A model generated the notes under the pieces. It was not told the DNA's origin, searched no databases, and was given only the letters and a program-made list of their open reading frames with translations. Below, in pieces: positions 14,941 through 22,806 of a DNA stretch of 46,730 nucleotides (position 1 is its first letter; every line of letters starts with the position of its first letter). The position numbers and the translations under genes were made by a program. The DNA is taken from the NCBI GenBank assembly GCA_025060675.1, contig JANXBI010000053.1, positions 1 to 46,730 of the forward strand, in the 5' to 3' direction. The stretch is from Candidatus Caldatribacterium sp. GTDB lineage: Bacteria; Atribacterota; Atribacteria; Atribacterales; Caldatribacteriaceae.

Positions 14941-17577
14941 ATGTATCTACATTTTGTGAGTCACACGCACTGGGACAGGGAGTGGTATGAAACTTTTGAT
15001 GCTTTTCGGTTCCGTTTGGCTCAACTCATTGACCATCTCCTTGACGTCCTCCGCAAGGATCCCGAATACCGGCACTTTCTCCTTGATGGACAGACAATCG
15101 TGATTGAAGACTATCTTGCCATTAAACCGTATCGCAAACAAGAACTTGCCAAATTCATCAAAGAAGGGCGCATCTCCGTTGGCCCTTGGTACGTTCTGAC
15201 GGACGAGTTCCTTATAAGCGGTGAGACGCACATTCGCAATCTCCTTTTCGGAAAACGTCTAATGCAAGAGTTCGGTACCCAAAATGCGATTGGGTACCTT
15301 CCGGACTCTTTTGGACATATCGCACAAATGCCGCAAATCCTTAAAAAGAGCGGTATTCGTTATGCTACTTTCTGGCGAGGGGTACCTCGTGAAGTACGTA
15401 AGAGCGAATTCATTTGGAAATCTCCCGATGGCTCAAGCGTTCTGACTATCTACATGCCTTTTGGATATGGAATCGCGGCCAATCTTCCTGATTCGCGGGA
15501 AGAACTGTTGCAACGCGTTCGAGGGCTAATCGAGAAACTCGCCCCGTTTGCTACCACACCACACCTCCTCCTGATGAATGGGAGCGATCATATCGAACCG
15601 GATGCAAAGCTTTCAGAAAAGCTCGCTCTGCTTCGGGAAGAGCTCAAAGGAGAACACATTGTCCTGCATTCTAATCTTTTGTACCTCTTTAGGAAAGTAG
15701 AGGAAGAAGCCTCATGGTTACCGACATATGAAGGCGAGTGGCGTGCCGACGACGTAAATTACCTCCTTGGAGGGACACTGTCTACCCGAGTGTATCTCAA
15801 GCAGAAACATACACGACTATCATACCTCGTCGAGCGCTATTTAGAACCCCTGTACACACTCCTTATGGTTTTTGGCATTCCTTATCCAGAGGATTTCCTC
15901 AACTACCTCTGGAAGCTCCTTCTTGAGAACTCTCCCCATGACTCGATCTGCGGCTGTGGCATTGATGAGGTCCACGAAGAGATGATGCAAAGATACAGGA
16001 GAATCGAGGATGTTTCGACAAAACTTCTGATACAAGCCAGGGAACACCTTGAAAGCCTCTGTGAAGGCGACGAAGATGTGGTGGTTGTCTTGAACCCACA
16101 CCCATACACTGTAAACGCATACCTCGAAAGTGAGATATACCTGAAAAAGAAGAAAATCCAAGAAGTCGACTTTGCAATTAGCAAAATACAATCTTACGAT
16201 ACCGAGGAGGAACCGCTTCTGCCATCGCTTGAGCTTGTCGGCCAGGAGGAAGTTATCGTACCGGAAATTCGAGAAAGCTCTTGGGTGACATTTATGGAAA
16301 CACCAAGACATACGCTTCCCGAGATTTTTAAAGCCCAACGATACGTCATTGGATTCCCTGTCCGTAATCTCCCTCCTTTTGGAAGCGTCTTCTTCAAAAT
16401 AGTTCCTAAACATGGAATTCATGAGCACACACCAAAAGTTCCAAAAGAGTGGCTTCTAGAAAATGAATTCTACCGTCTCTTTATCGATGCAAGGGGGCAC
16501 ACACTGCTTTGCGAAAAAGCAACGGGTCGGGAATTCCTCCTCGGCCCTGTCTTCGAAGACGGCGCAGACGCGGGCGATGAATACGACTATTCCCCTTGCG
16601 AAGAAGACACGATTATCCGAAGTGATACGGTCATACCTGAAGTACAATGGATGCGCTACGATCGGTATGTTCAAGCTATTCGCCTCACGCATATGCTCCA
16701 CCTTCCAAAAGCCCTCGCCCCTGACAGGAGGAGACGAAGTGAGGAAAAAATTCCTACTCCCATCGCAACAGAAATCCGCCTCACTCAGGGCTCGAAGATC
16801 ATTGAGTTCACGATGACCCTCGAGAACAGAGTCTTTGACCATCGACTACGAGTGCTCTTCTTCGCCCCCTTTACGACTAATTACCACTTTGCCGATGCAC
16901 ACTTTGCGCTCCTTAAGAGAAAAAATGAGCAAAGGACACAGCCTCAAAATGATTTTGTCCTTCTGGAAGATACAGAACATGTTTTTGTCGTCTTCAACGA
17001 AGGATTGCGAGAGTACGAGATTATTCCAGAAAATGGGAGAACGTGTGTGGCCATTACTCTTCTTCGGGCCGTAGGGTGGCTCTCGAGAGATGATCTCCTC
17101 ACCAGAAAAGGACATGCTGGGTGGGGTTTGCCCACCGAAGGTGCTCAATGTCAAGGGATTCATCGTTTTCGCCTGGGTGTTCTCTTCGAACCCAGGAGCG
17201 ATTCGAAAGAGTTTTCCCCCTATAAGGAAGCCCGTCTCTTCAACAATCCTCCCCTGCTTTTCCAAATCCGAGGTACGATACACAGCCCCCTCAACGGTTG
17301 GTCATTCTGTACATGGGATAACGAAGCAATCATACTCAGTGCCTTGAAAAAGAGAGAAGGGAGACACGATATCGTACTAAGAGCGTATAACCCAACTGGT
17401 AAATCGCAGAGCTTTCGTATAGTCTTCAACTTCCCAGTTCTTGAAATCTGGCAGCTTTCCCTCCTTGAGGAAGAAGTGCATTTTCTTGCCCAAGGAAACG
17501 CTGTAGAGGGCGTTCTTGGACCATACGAGATTGCAACCTTTGGTATTGTCTGGAAACGTAAGGAGGGAAACCCATGA
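14941..17577 (+). CDS. Glycoside hydrolase family 38 alpha-mannosidase
   Basis: Retaining alpha-mannosidase, 878 residues, close to the length of Escherichia coli MngB. The zinc-binding HTHWDREW lies at the N-terminus (His10, Asp12), the catalytic nucleophile is Asp122 in YLPDSFGHIAQMPQ, and NSPHDSICGCGIDEVHEEM near residue 325 supplies the further zinc histidine; a long beta-sandwich C-terminal half follows. No signal peptide, so it acts in the cytoplasm on imported mannosides. Being in the LacI/CUT1 operon, it points to a mannose-containing substrate such as mannosylglycerate or a small mannoside; MngB proper acts on a PTS-phosphorylated substrate, which an ABC importer would not make. Ends in a 4-base overlap with the third UroD-like gene. 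Confidence 0.93.
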   Translation: MYLHFVSHTHWDREWYETFDAFRFRLAQLIDHLLDVLRKDPEYRHFLLDGQTIVIEDYLAIKPYRKQELAKFIKEGRISVGPWYVLTDEFLISGETHIRNLLFGKRLMQEFGTQNAIGYLPDSFGHIAQMPQILKKSGIRYATFWRGVPREVRKSEFIWKSPDGSSVLTIYMPFGYGIAANLPDSREELLQRVRGLIEKLAPFATTPHLLLMNGSDHIEPDAKLSEKLALLREELKGEHIVLHSNLLYLFRKVEEEASWLPTYEGEWRADDVNYLLGGTLSTRVYLKQKHTRLSYLVERYLEPLYTLLMVFGIPYPEDFLNYLWKLLLENSPHDSICGCGIDEVHEEMMQRYRRIEDVSTKLLIQAREHLESLCEGDEDVVVVLNPHPYTVNAYLESEIYLKKKKIQEVDFAISKIQSYDTEEEPLLPSLELVGQEEVIVPEIRESSWVTFMETPRHTLPEIFKAQRYVIGFPVRNLPPFGSVFFKIVPKHGIHEHTPKVPKEWLLENEFYRLFIDARGHTLLCEKATGREFLLGPVFEDGADAGDEYDYSPCEEDTIIRSDTVIPEVQWMRYDRYVQAIRLTHMLHLPKALAPDRRRRSEEKIPTPIATEIRLTQGSKIIEFTMTLENRVFDHRLRVLFFAPFTTNYHFADAHFALLKRKNEQRTQPQNDFVLLEDTEHVFVVFNEGLREYEIIPENGRTCVAITLLRAVGWLSRDDLLTRKGHAGWGLPTEGAQCQGIHRFRLGVLFEPRSDSKEFSPYKEARLFNNPPLLFQIRGTIHSPLNGWSFCTWDNEAIILSALKKREGRHDIVLRAYNPTGKSQSFRIVFNFPVLEIWQLSLLEEEVHFLAQGNAVEGVLGPYEIATFGIVWKRKEGNP

Positions 17578-18692
17578 GTCCAAAAGAGCGCATGATGATT
17601 GCTCTTGAACGGGGCAAGCCAGACCGACTCCCTGTTACCGTACACCAATGGCAAAAGTACCATCTTGAGACATACCTTGGAGGCATGAGCGAACTTGAAG
17701 CCTTTGTGTACTTTGGCATGGATGCTGCTGTTCAGTACGTGCAAGAGATGGGGCAATTTTGGCTTACTAACCCTGACTTTTCAAGGTTTTCTACTTCAAC
17801 GTGGAGACACGAAGTTACCGTAGTGCGTGGTGATCCTGATGATTGGGAGTACCATCACACCATAACAACACCTGAGGGGGTTCTGACGTGTAGAACCACC
17901 GGGAACAGAAAAACCGTGTGGATTTCCGAGTATCTCATCAAACATGATGAGGATATTAACCTCATCCGCAAGTATATGCCGGTTCACCCTCTCGATGTTA
18001 CCGCGGTGAACAAACTCTACGACGCGATAGGCGACCGTGGTATTCTTCGGGGTCTCATCTGGGGGGACCAGGCGGGTTGTTGGCAGCACGCTGCTTGCCT
18101 CATGGACATCAATGAACTCATTCTGAGAACCTTCGATAAACCTGATTGGGTACACGAGCTTTTAGGAATTCTTCTCGAAAAAAAGCTGCAATTCATTGAG
18201 ACCATGAAAGGGGCAAAATTTGACCTCGTAGAAACCGGGGGTGGGGCTGCTTCATCAACGGTGATCTCACCTAAAATTTACGAGGAGTTTTGCCTTCCCT
18301 ACGATCAGAAAATTCACCAAGCTTTGCACAACCTGGGATTTCGCGTAACGTATCATACGTGTGGTGGTACGCTTGGGATTGAGGAGCTTATCATAGCCAA
18401 CGGCACTGATGCCTCTGAGACCCTTGCCCCAAAGAGCATCGGAGGGAATCAAGAACCGTGGGAATTCAAGGCTAAGGTTGGGAATCGGTTAGCCCTTATA
18501 GGTGGTATGGACCAGATTAACGTCTTAACTCATGGGACCCCTGATGAAATACGTAAAATGGTGAAAATCCTTTTTGAGCGAGTAGGGTACGAAGGCGGAT
18601 ATATCCTGTCCTGTGCAGACCACTTCTTCGATACCCCTTTGGAGAATCTTAAGGCGTACGTTGAAGCAGCACGCGAGTGCGTATACGCATAA
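17574..18692 (+). CDS. UroD/MtaA-like protein 3 with complete His-x-Cys...Cys motif
   Basis: A 372-residue protein of the UroD/methyltransferase superfamily, starting with ATG in an ATGA overlap with the mannosidase. It is the copy most like the MtaA/CmuA methyltransferases: the N-terminus MSPKERMMIALERGKPDRLP is typical, zinc motif HTCGG at 261-265, conserved GGMDQINVLTHGTPDEIRK, and Cys347 in LSCADHFFDTPLENLKAYVEAA, where MtaA has its third zinc ligand. Those enzymes move a methyl group from a corrinoid to a thiol such as coenzyme M; I cannot tell the acceptor here. It is the last gene of the operon; no clear terminator follows. Confidence 0.85.
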   Translation: MSPKERMMIALERGKPDRLPVTVHQWQKYHLETYLGGMSELEAFVYFGMDAAVQYVQEMGQFWLTNPDFSRFSTSTWRHEVTVVRGDPDDWEYHHTITTPEGVLTCRTTGNRKTVWISEYLIKHDEDINLIRKYMPVHPLDVTAVNKLYDAIGDRGILRGLIWGDQAGCWQHAACLMDINELILRTFDKPDWVHELLGILLEKKLQFIETMKGAKFDLVETGGGAASSTVISPKIYEEFCLPYDQKIHQALHNLGFRVTYHTCGGTLGIEELIIANGTDASETLAPKSIGGNQEPWEFKAKVGNRLALIGGMDQINVLTHGTPDEIRKMVKILFERVGYEGGYILSCADHFFDTPLENLKAYVEAARECVYA

Positions 18693-18988
18693 CATGCGTG
18701 AGGCCACAAGCCCTCCCATTTGGGGTGACCCTCTATCCAGCTTTGCTTTAGTAAGAAGTCACTTGTACATAGACAAATTCTTTCTTAGAGACATAAGTGG
18801 TAAAACGTGTTCCCCAAGGGTAATACCATGAAGCGTTTGTGCTTTTTCGACCCACTTCTCCGACAAGAACGGAATCGGAAAAAAGCAAGTTCCCGTCATC
18901 CTTACAAAAGCAAGGAAACCTCTGGCAAGAACAAATCCTCATACGGTTTCCTGCCAGGAAAATCCACTCCTTCAGGAGCAAGAGGACC
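18693..18988. other. Intergenic region between UroD-like operon and chemoreceptor
   Basis: No gene is supported in these 296 bases; short open frames on either strand lack ribosome sites and family patterns. An imperfect inverted repeat joins GCAAGGAAACC (18910-18920) with GGTTTCCTGC (18945-18954, one bulge, 24-base loop); read on the minus strand it is followed by CTTTTG and could be a weak terminator for the chemoreceptor gene. The rest shows nothing I recognise. Confidence 0.4.
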
Positions 18989-21271
18989 TCACACCACGAA
19001 GCGCTCCACAAGGTTTCTCAGATTCTCCGCCAGTTGAGCCAGAGACTCTGTGGCTGAGGTGAGCTCTTCAAGGGAAGCACTCTGCTCTTCTGTCGAAGCG
19101 GAGACTTCCTCACTTGAGGCAGCATTCTCCTCAGCCACGGCAGCAACAGCGTTAATGCGCTCGGTAATGCTTGAGACAGCCCGAACCACCTCTTGGATTT
19201 CTCGAGCGCTATCTGCTGAGAGGGCTTCCAATTCGCTCGATCGCTTCTTGAGAACCTCTTGGCTTGCTCGAGAGCGGTCAAACGCCGATGCAAGGTTTCC
19301 CAAGCTGGATATCGAAGTTTCGACGGCTTGAATGATTCGAGCAAAGCTCTGTGTCACCTGCTCCCCACGGGCTACTCCTTCGGCAACCTGGCGTGTTGCT
19401 CGTTCCATCCGTTCCACAGCATTTCGGGTATCTTGGCGAATCTGGGTAATGAGGTGGGCTATCTGCTGTGCTGCCTGGGCAGAGTTCTCGGCGAGCTTGC
19501 GGACCTCTTCCGCCACCACGGCAAAGCCCCGTCCTGCTTCTCCTGCCCGGGCTGCTTCAATAGCAGCGTTCAGGGCAAGGAGATTGGTCTGTTCAGCGAT
19601 ACCCGTGATGACTTCCACAATCTTACCAATCTCTTGCGAGCGCTGATCAAGCGTTTCGATAGCCTGCGAAACCTCCTTTGCAACATCGGCGATAGCGTAA
19701 ATATTCTGGGAAAGAACTTGGAGGAGTTCACGACCCTTCTCTGCCTCTCCGTAAGTCTCTTTCCCCTCCTGGAGGGCAACGGTCATAGCTGCTTCAATTT
19801 CCTGGAGGGCCCGCAGGTTTTCATCGACGCTTGACACCATTTCCCGCACTGAAGAGAGGTTCCGCGAGGTTACCCTCTCTAAAGCATGCACTTTTTGTAG
19901 GACAAGTTGCGCTTCTTCGTTGATACGCTCAAGGTTCTGACTCTGTGTTGCTGACCCTTCTGCCACTTGAGCAACGGTGCGGGCAATTTCCTGGGTCGCA
20001 CGGGAGATTTCCCCAATGGACGAAGAGAGCTCCTCGCTGGAAGCCGCTACCTGCGAAGCTGCGTCAACGACACGAGCAATGATTTCTTTGAGATTCGCCA
20101 CCATATCACGTAGCACTTTCCGCAGTCTTGCTACCTCATCTCGACCATGAGATTCAGGAACCTCAACACGCAGATTCCCCCGGGCAACCTCCTCAGCAAC
20201 GAGCGCTAAAGCCTGGAGCGGCCGGCTCAAAACACCTGAGACAAAGAGCATGAGGAGGGTAACACCGACCAAGCCAATGACAAGGAAGAAGAGCATTCGC
20301 AAGAAATGTTTGTTGGCTCGGGCAAAGACTTCGTTCTGTGGCACAACGACAGAGGCAATCCAAGGACTGGCGCTTTGCCCCACGAAAAAGGGTACAAAGC
20401 TCTTGAGGGTGTACTGCTTCAGAGCTTCCGAATACTCCACACCTGTGTACACTTCACCTTTTGCCATTCGCTCGAGGACTCTTGAGGCACCACTGTCTTT
20501 GGCCTCTCCCCAAGGTTTCCCAACGCGATCCACTTGAGGATGCGTCACCACCGTGCCTTTCGCTGATACGAGACGAACAAAGCCTGTTTGGAACACACGA
20601 ACCGTACCAAATTGCTTTTGAAGGAAATCAAGGGGGATATCCACACCGACAACTCCTATGACGTTCCCGTCTTTCTTGACGGGAACCGAGCAGGTGGTCA
20701 TCAGCACCTTTTTCCCTGCAACCTCGTACTCGTAAGGCTCAAGAAGGACCTCCCTGCCACTTTCCCGCGCCAGGAGGTAGTAATCACCGGCTCCTGGGGT
20801 TTCATAGTCACGAAGGGGCTCAAGGTGAATGTCCCCTCCCTCGCGGTACAGGTATGGTATGAAGCGACCGGTATCATCATGCCCTTCTGTACCTCGAAAT
20901 TCCGCATCTCGGCCATCCAACGCATTAGGCTCAAAGCACGCCCAAACGCCCAGAAAACTTTCGTTCCCTTCCAGGACTCGACGAAACATTTCAAGGAGCA
21001 CCGTTCGCCGAGTCTCAAGGGGTATGGCTTCAAAGGCAGAGGCAATCTGTGCCATGGTACGTGCCGCATCCATGGCCACTTCAAGGAGAGCATCAGCCTG
21101 ATAAGCGAACTCTCGCGCAGTTGCCTCCATAAGGAGGCGAGCATCTTCATAAGCCACTTTACGGTTTTCCAAACCTTGCCAAAGGAGCATTCCCACAAGG
21201 ACTCCCGCAACAGGCAACAGAACGTACACATACATTCTGCCCCGGATGGATTGCAGCGCGAAGGACCGCAT
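18989..21271 (-). CDS. Methyl-accepting chemotaxis protein (Cache-type sensor)
   Basis: Transmembrane chemoreceptor, 760 residues. It has a first membrane segment (about 10-32, YVYVLLPVAGVLVGMLL), an extracytoplasmic Cache-type ligand domain with the GVVGVDIPLDFLQ motif near its middle, a second membrane segment near residue 310 (MLFFLVIGLVGVTLLMLFVSG), a HAMP linker and a long coiled-coil with the signalling tip EQTNLLALNAAIEAARAGE. The ligand is probably a small organic molecule; chemotaxis genes are not nearby. I place the start at the ATG at 21271, preceded by GGAGGTAGCGCT, rather than 33 codons earlier. Its promoter lies at 21301-21330; it diverges from the MATE gene. Confidence 0.95.
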   Translation of the reverse strand: MRSFALQSIRGRMYVYVLLPVAGVLVGMLLWQGLENRKVAYEDARLLMEATAREFAYQADALLEVAMDAARTMAQIASAFEAIPLETRRTVLLEMFRRVLEGNESFLGVWACFEPNALDGRDAEFRGTEGHDDTGRFIPYLYREGGDIHLEPLRDYETPGAGDYYLLARESGREVLLEPYEYEVAGKKVLMTTCSVPVKKDGNVIGVVGVDIPLDFLQKQFGTVRVFQTGFVRLVSAKGTVVTHPQVDRVGKPWGEAKDSGASRVLERMAKGEVYTGVEYSEALKQYTLKSFVPFFVGQSASPWIASVVVPQNEVFARANKHFLRMLFFLVIGLVGVTLLMLFVSGVLSRPLQALALVAEEVARGNLRVEVPESHGRDEVARLRKVLRDMVANLKEIIARVVDAASQVAASSEELSSSIGEISRATQEIARTVAQVAEGSATQSQNLERINEEAQLVLQKVHALERVTSRNLSSVREMVSSVDENLRALQEIEAAMTVALQEGKETYGEAEKGRELLQVLSQNIYAIADVAKEVSQAIETLDQRSQEIGKIVEVITGIAEQTNLLALNAAIEAARAGEAGRGFAVVAEEVRKLAENSAQAAQQIAHLITQIRQDTRNAVERMERATRQVAEGVARGEQVTQSFARIIQAVETSISSLGNLASAFDRSRASQEVLKKRSSELEALSADSAREIQEVVRAVSSITERINAVAAVAEENAASSEEVSASTEEQSASLEELTSATESLAQLAENLRNLVERFVV

Positions 21272-21300
21272 AGCGCTACCTCCCTGAAGGAGTTTTCCCC

Positions 21301-21330
21301 ATCTTAAACTTGCAGACACAAGTTTGTCAA
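21301..21330 (-). promoter_or_regulatory. Promoter of the chemoreceptor gene with palindromic spacer
   Basis: On the minus strand TTGACA (complement of 21325-21330) and TAAGAT (complement of 21301-21306) are 18 bases apart. The spacer is exactly the inverted repeat AACTTG-CAGACA-CAAGTT (21307-21324), a likely regulator site. Confidence 0.6.
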
Positions 21331-21347
21331 GGGAAAGGAACCCCTTG

Positions 21348-21376
21348 TTGACTTCCTCCTTGAGGTTCACTACAAT
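21348..21376 (+). promoter_or_regulatory. Promoter of the MATE transporter gene
   Basis: TTGACT (21348-21353) and TACAAT (21371-21376) are separated by 17 bases, a good housekeeping-sigma promoter. The ATG of the MATE gene follows 38 bases later, after AAGGAGTATCGGAC. Confidence 0.75.
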
Positions 21377-21414
21377 AGGAACAACACCAATTAGACGTCT
21401 AAGGAGTATCGGAC

Positions 21415-22806
21415 ATGCAACGGAGAAATCTTACTGACTTCACCCAAGGAAGCATTCCAAGACACCTCATCACCTTTTCCATCCCTATGCTCATCGGGAA
21501 CCTCCTCCAAACCTTCTACAACACCGTAGATAGCATCTGGGTTGGTCGGTTCCTCGGTCCTGAAGCCCTGGCAGCAGTTTCGGTGAGTTTCCCCATTGTT
21601 TTCCTTCTTGTTGCGTTCACCACAGGTCTTAGTATGGCCGCAAGCGTCATGGTGGCTCAGTATTTCGGAGCCCGCGAAGAAGATGAGGTCAAGCAAACAG
21701 CAACAGCTTCTACGACGCTTCTTGCCCTTCTTGGTTTTTGCTGCATGATTCTGGGACTACTTTTCCACCGCGGTATCCTTGCTCTCATCCGCACTCCTAC
21801 GGGGATTATGGAGCTTGCCGCATCGTACCTTTTCTTCTTCCTCCTCGGCCTCCCTTTTATGTTCCTGTACAACAACATTGGGAGCATCCTGCGGGGAGCT
21901 GGTGATGCAAAGACCCCCCTTCTCCTCCTTGTGTACGCTACAATTCTCAACATCATCCTTGATCCCCTCCTTATCCTCGGCGTTTCGCCTTTTCCCTCTC
22001 TTGGGGTTGCCGGAGCAGCCATCGCGACCACGATAAGCCAGGGCTTTGCAGCCATCTGGGGGATGGTGATTCTCAAGCGGGACGGCTTTTTCGTTTTTGA
22101 AAAACCATACCTCATCCCCTGTGCTTCCTTTATGCGGACACTGTTCCGTCTTGGGCTTCCTGCGGGAATCCAGCAAACCCTCGTCTCTCTGGGACACCTT
22201 GCGGTAATGGCCATTGTGAATGGTTTTGGGAAGACCGTTGTCGCTGCCTTTGGGGCTGCCACCCGGATTGACCAATTCTCCTTCCTCCCCGCCTTGAGTT
22301 TCAGTCTGGCCATATCCTCCCTTGCTGGGCAGAACGTGGGAGCACAGAACTTCGCCAGGGCACGAGAGGTAGCCCGCTGGGGAGCGATTGTGGCAGGGGG
22401 ATTCGCACTCCCTGTTACGGTTTTTGTTTTCTTTGCTGCTCCTGTCCTCATTCGTGCTTTCACCACCGATCCTGCAGTTGTTCGCATAGGTGTTGAGTAC
22501 TTGCGCATCGTGAGTTTCTCTTATGTCCCTTTCGCCCTCATGTTTGCCTACAATGGGTTCCTCAGAGGAGCTGGAGACACCTTCCAAACCATGGTGAACA
22601 CCCTTCTCACCCTTTGGCTTGTACGAGTCCCAGTGGCTAAACTCCTTTCCCTCACCGCCCTTGCAGAACGAGGAATCTGGGCAAGCTTTGTCATCGGACC
22701 CCTGGCGGGATACCTCATCGCATACGTGTACTACCTTAGAGGAAAATGGGAGGAGAAAGCACTCACTCGGAAAGACCGAGGACTCTTTCAAGAAGCGGCA
22801 TGTTAA
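21415..22806 (+). CDS. MATE family multidrug/metabolite exporter
   Basis: Cation-coupled membrane exporter of 463 residues with about twelve membrane segments. The two MATE halves each begin with recognisable repeats: IPRHLITFSIPMLIGNLLQTFYNTVDSIWVGRFLG at the N-terminus and LFRLGLPAGIQQTLVSLGHLAVMAIVNGFG at about residue 240; AISSLAGQNVGAQNFARAREVARWG is also typical. Such proteins export drugs, dyes or flavin-like metabolites with Na+ or H+; substrate unknown here. Its last 44 bases overlap the end of cobQ on the opposite strand. Confidence 0.95.
   Translation: MQRRNLTDFTQGSIPRHLITFSIPMLIGNLLQTFYNTVDSIWVGRFLGPEALAAVSVSFPIVFLLVAFTTGLSMAASVMVAQYFGAREEDEVKQTATASTTLLALLGFCCMILGLLFHRGILALIRTPTGIMELAASYLFFFLLGLPFMFLYNNIGSILRGAGDAKTPLLLLVYATILNIILDPLLILGVSPFPSLGVAGAAIATTISQGFAAIWGMVILKRDGFFVFEKPYLIPCASFMRTLFRLGLPAGIQQTLVSLGHLAVMAIVNGFGKTVVAAFGAATRIDQFSFLPALSFSLAISSLAGQNVGAQNFARAREVARWGAIVAGGFALPVTVFVFFAAPVLIRAFTTDPAVVRIGVEYLRIVSFSYVPFALMFAYNGFLRGAGDTFQTMVNTLLTLWLVRVPVAKLLSLTALAERGIWASFVIGPLAGYLIAYVYYLRGKWEEKALTRKDRGLFQEAAC

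Noticed and set aside
12713..18692. Annotation of the UroD-like genes as haem biosynthesis hemE
   Set aside because: The N-terminal porphyrin-binding Arg motif is missing, three of four UroD-like proteins in the window have the methyltransferase His-x-Cys motif, and the context is sugar transport rather than haem synthesis.
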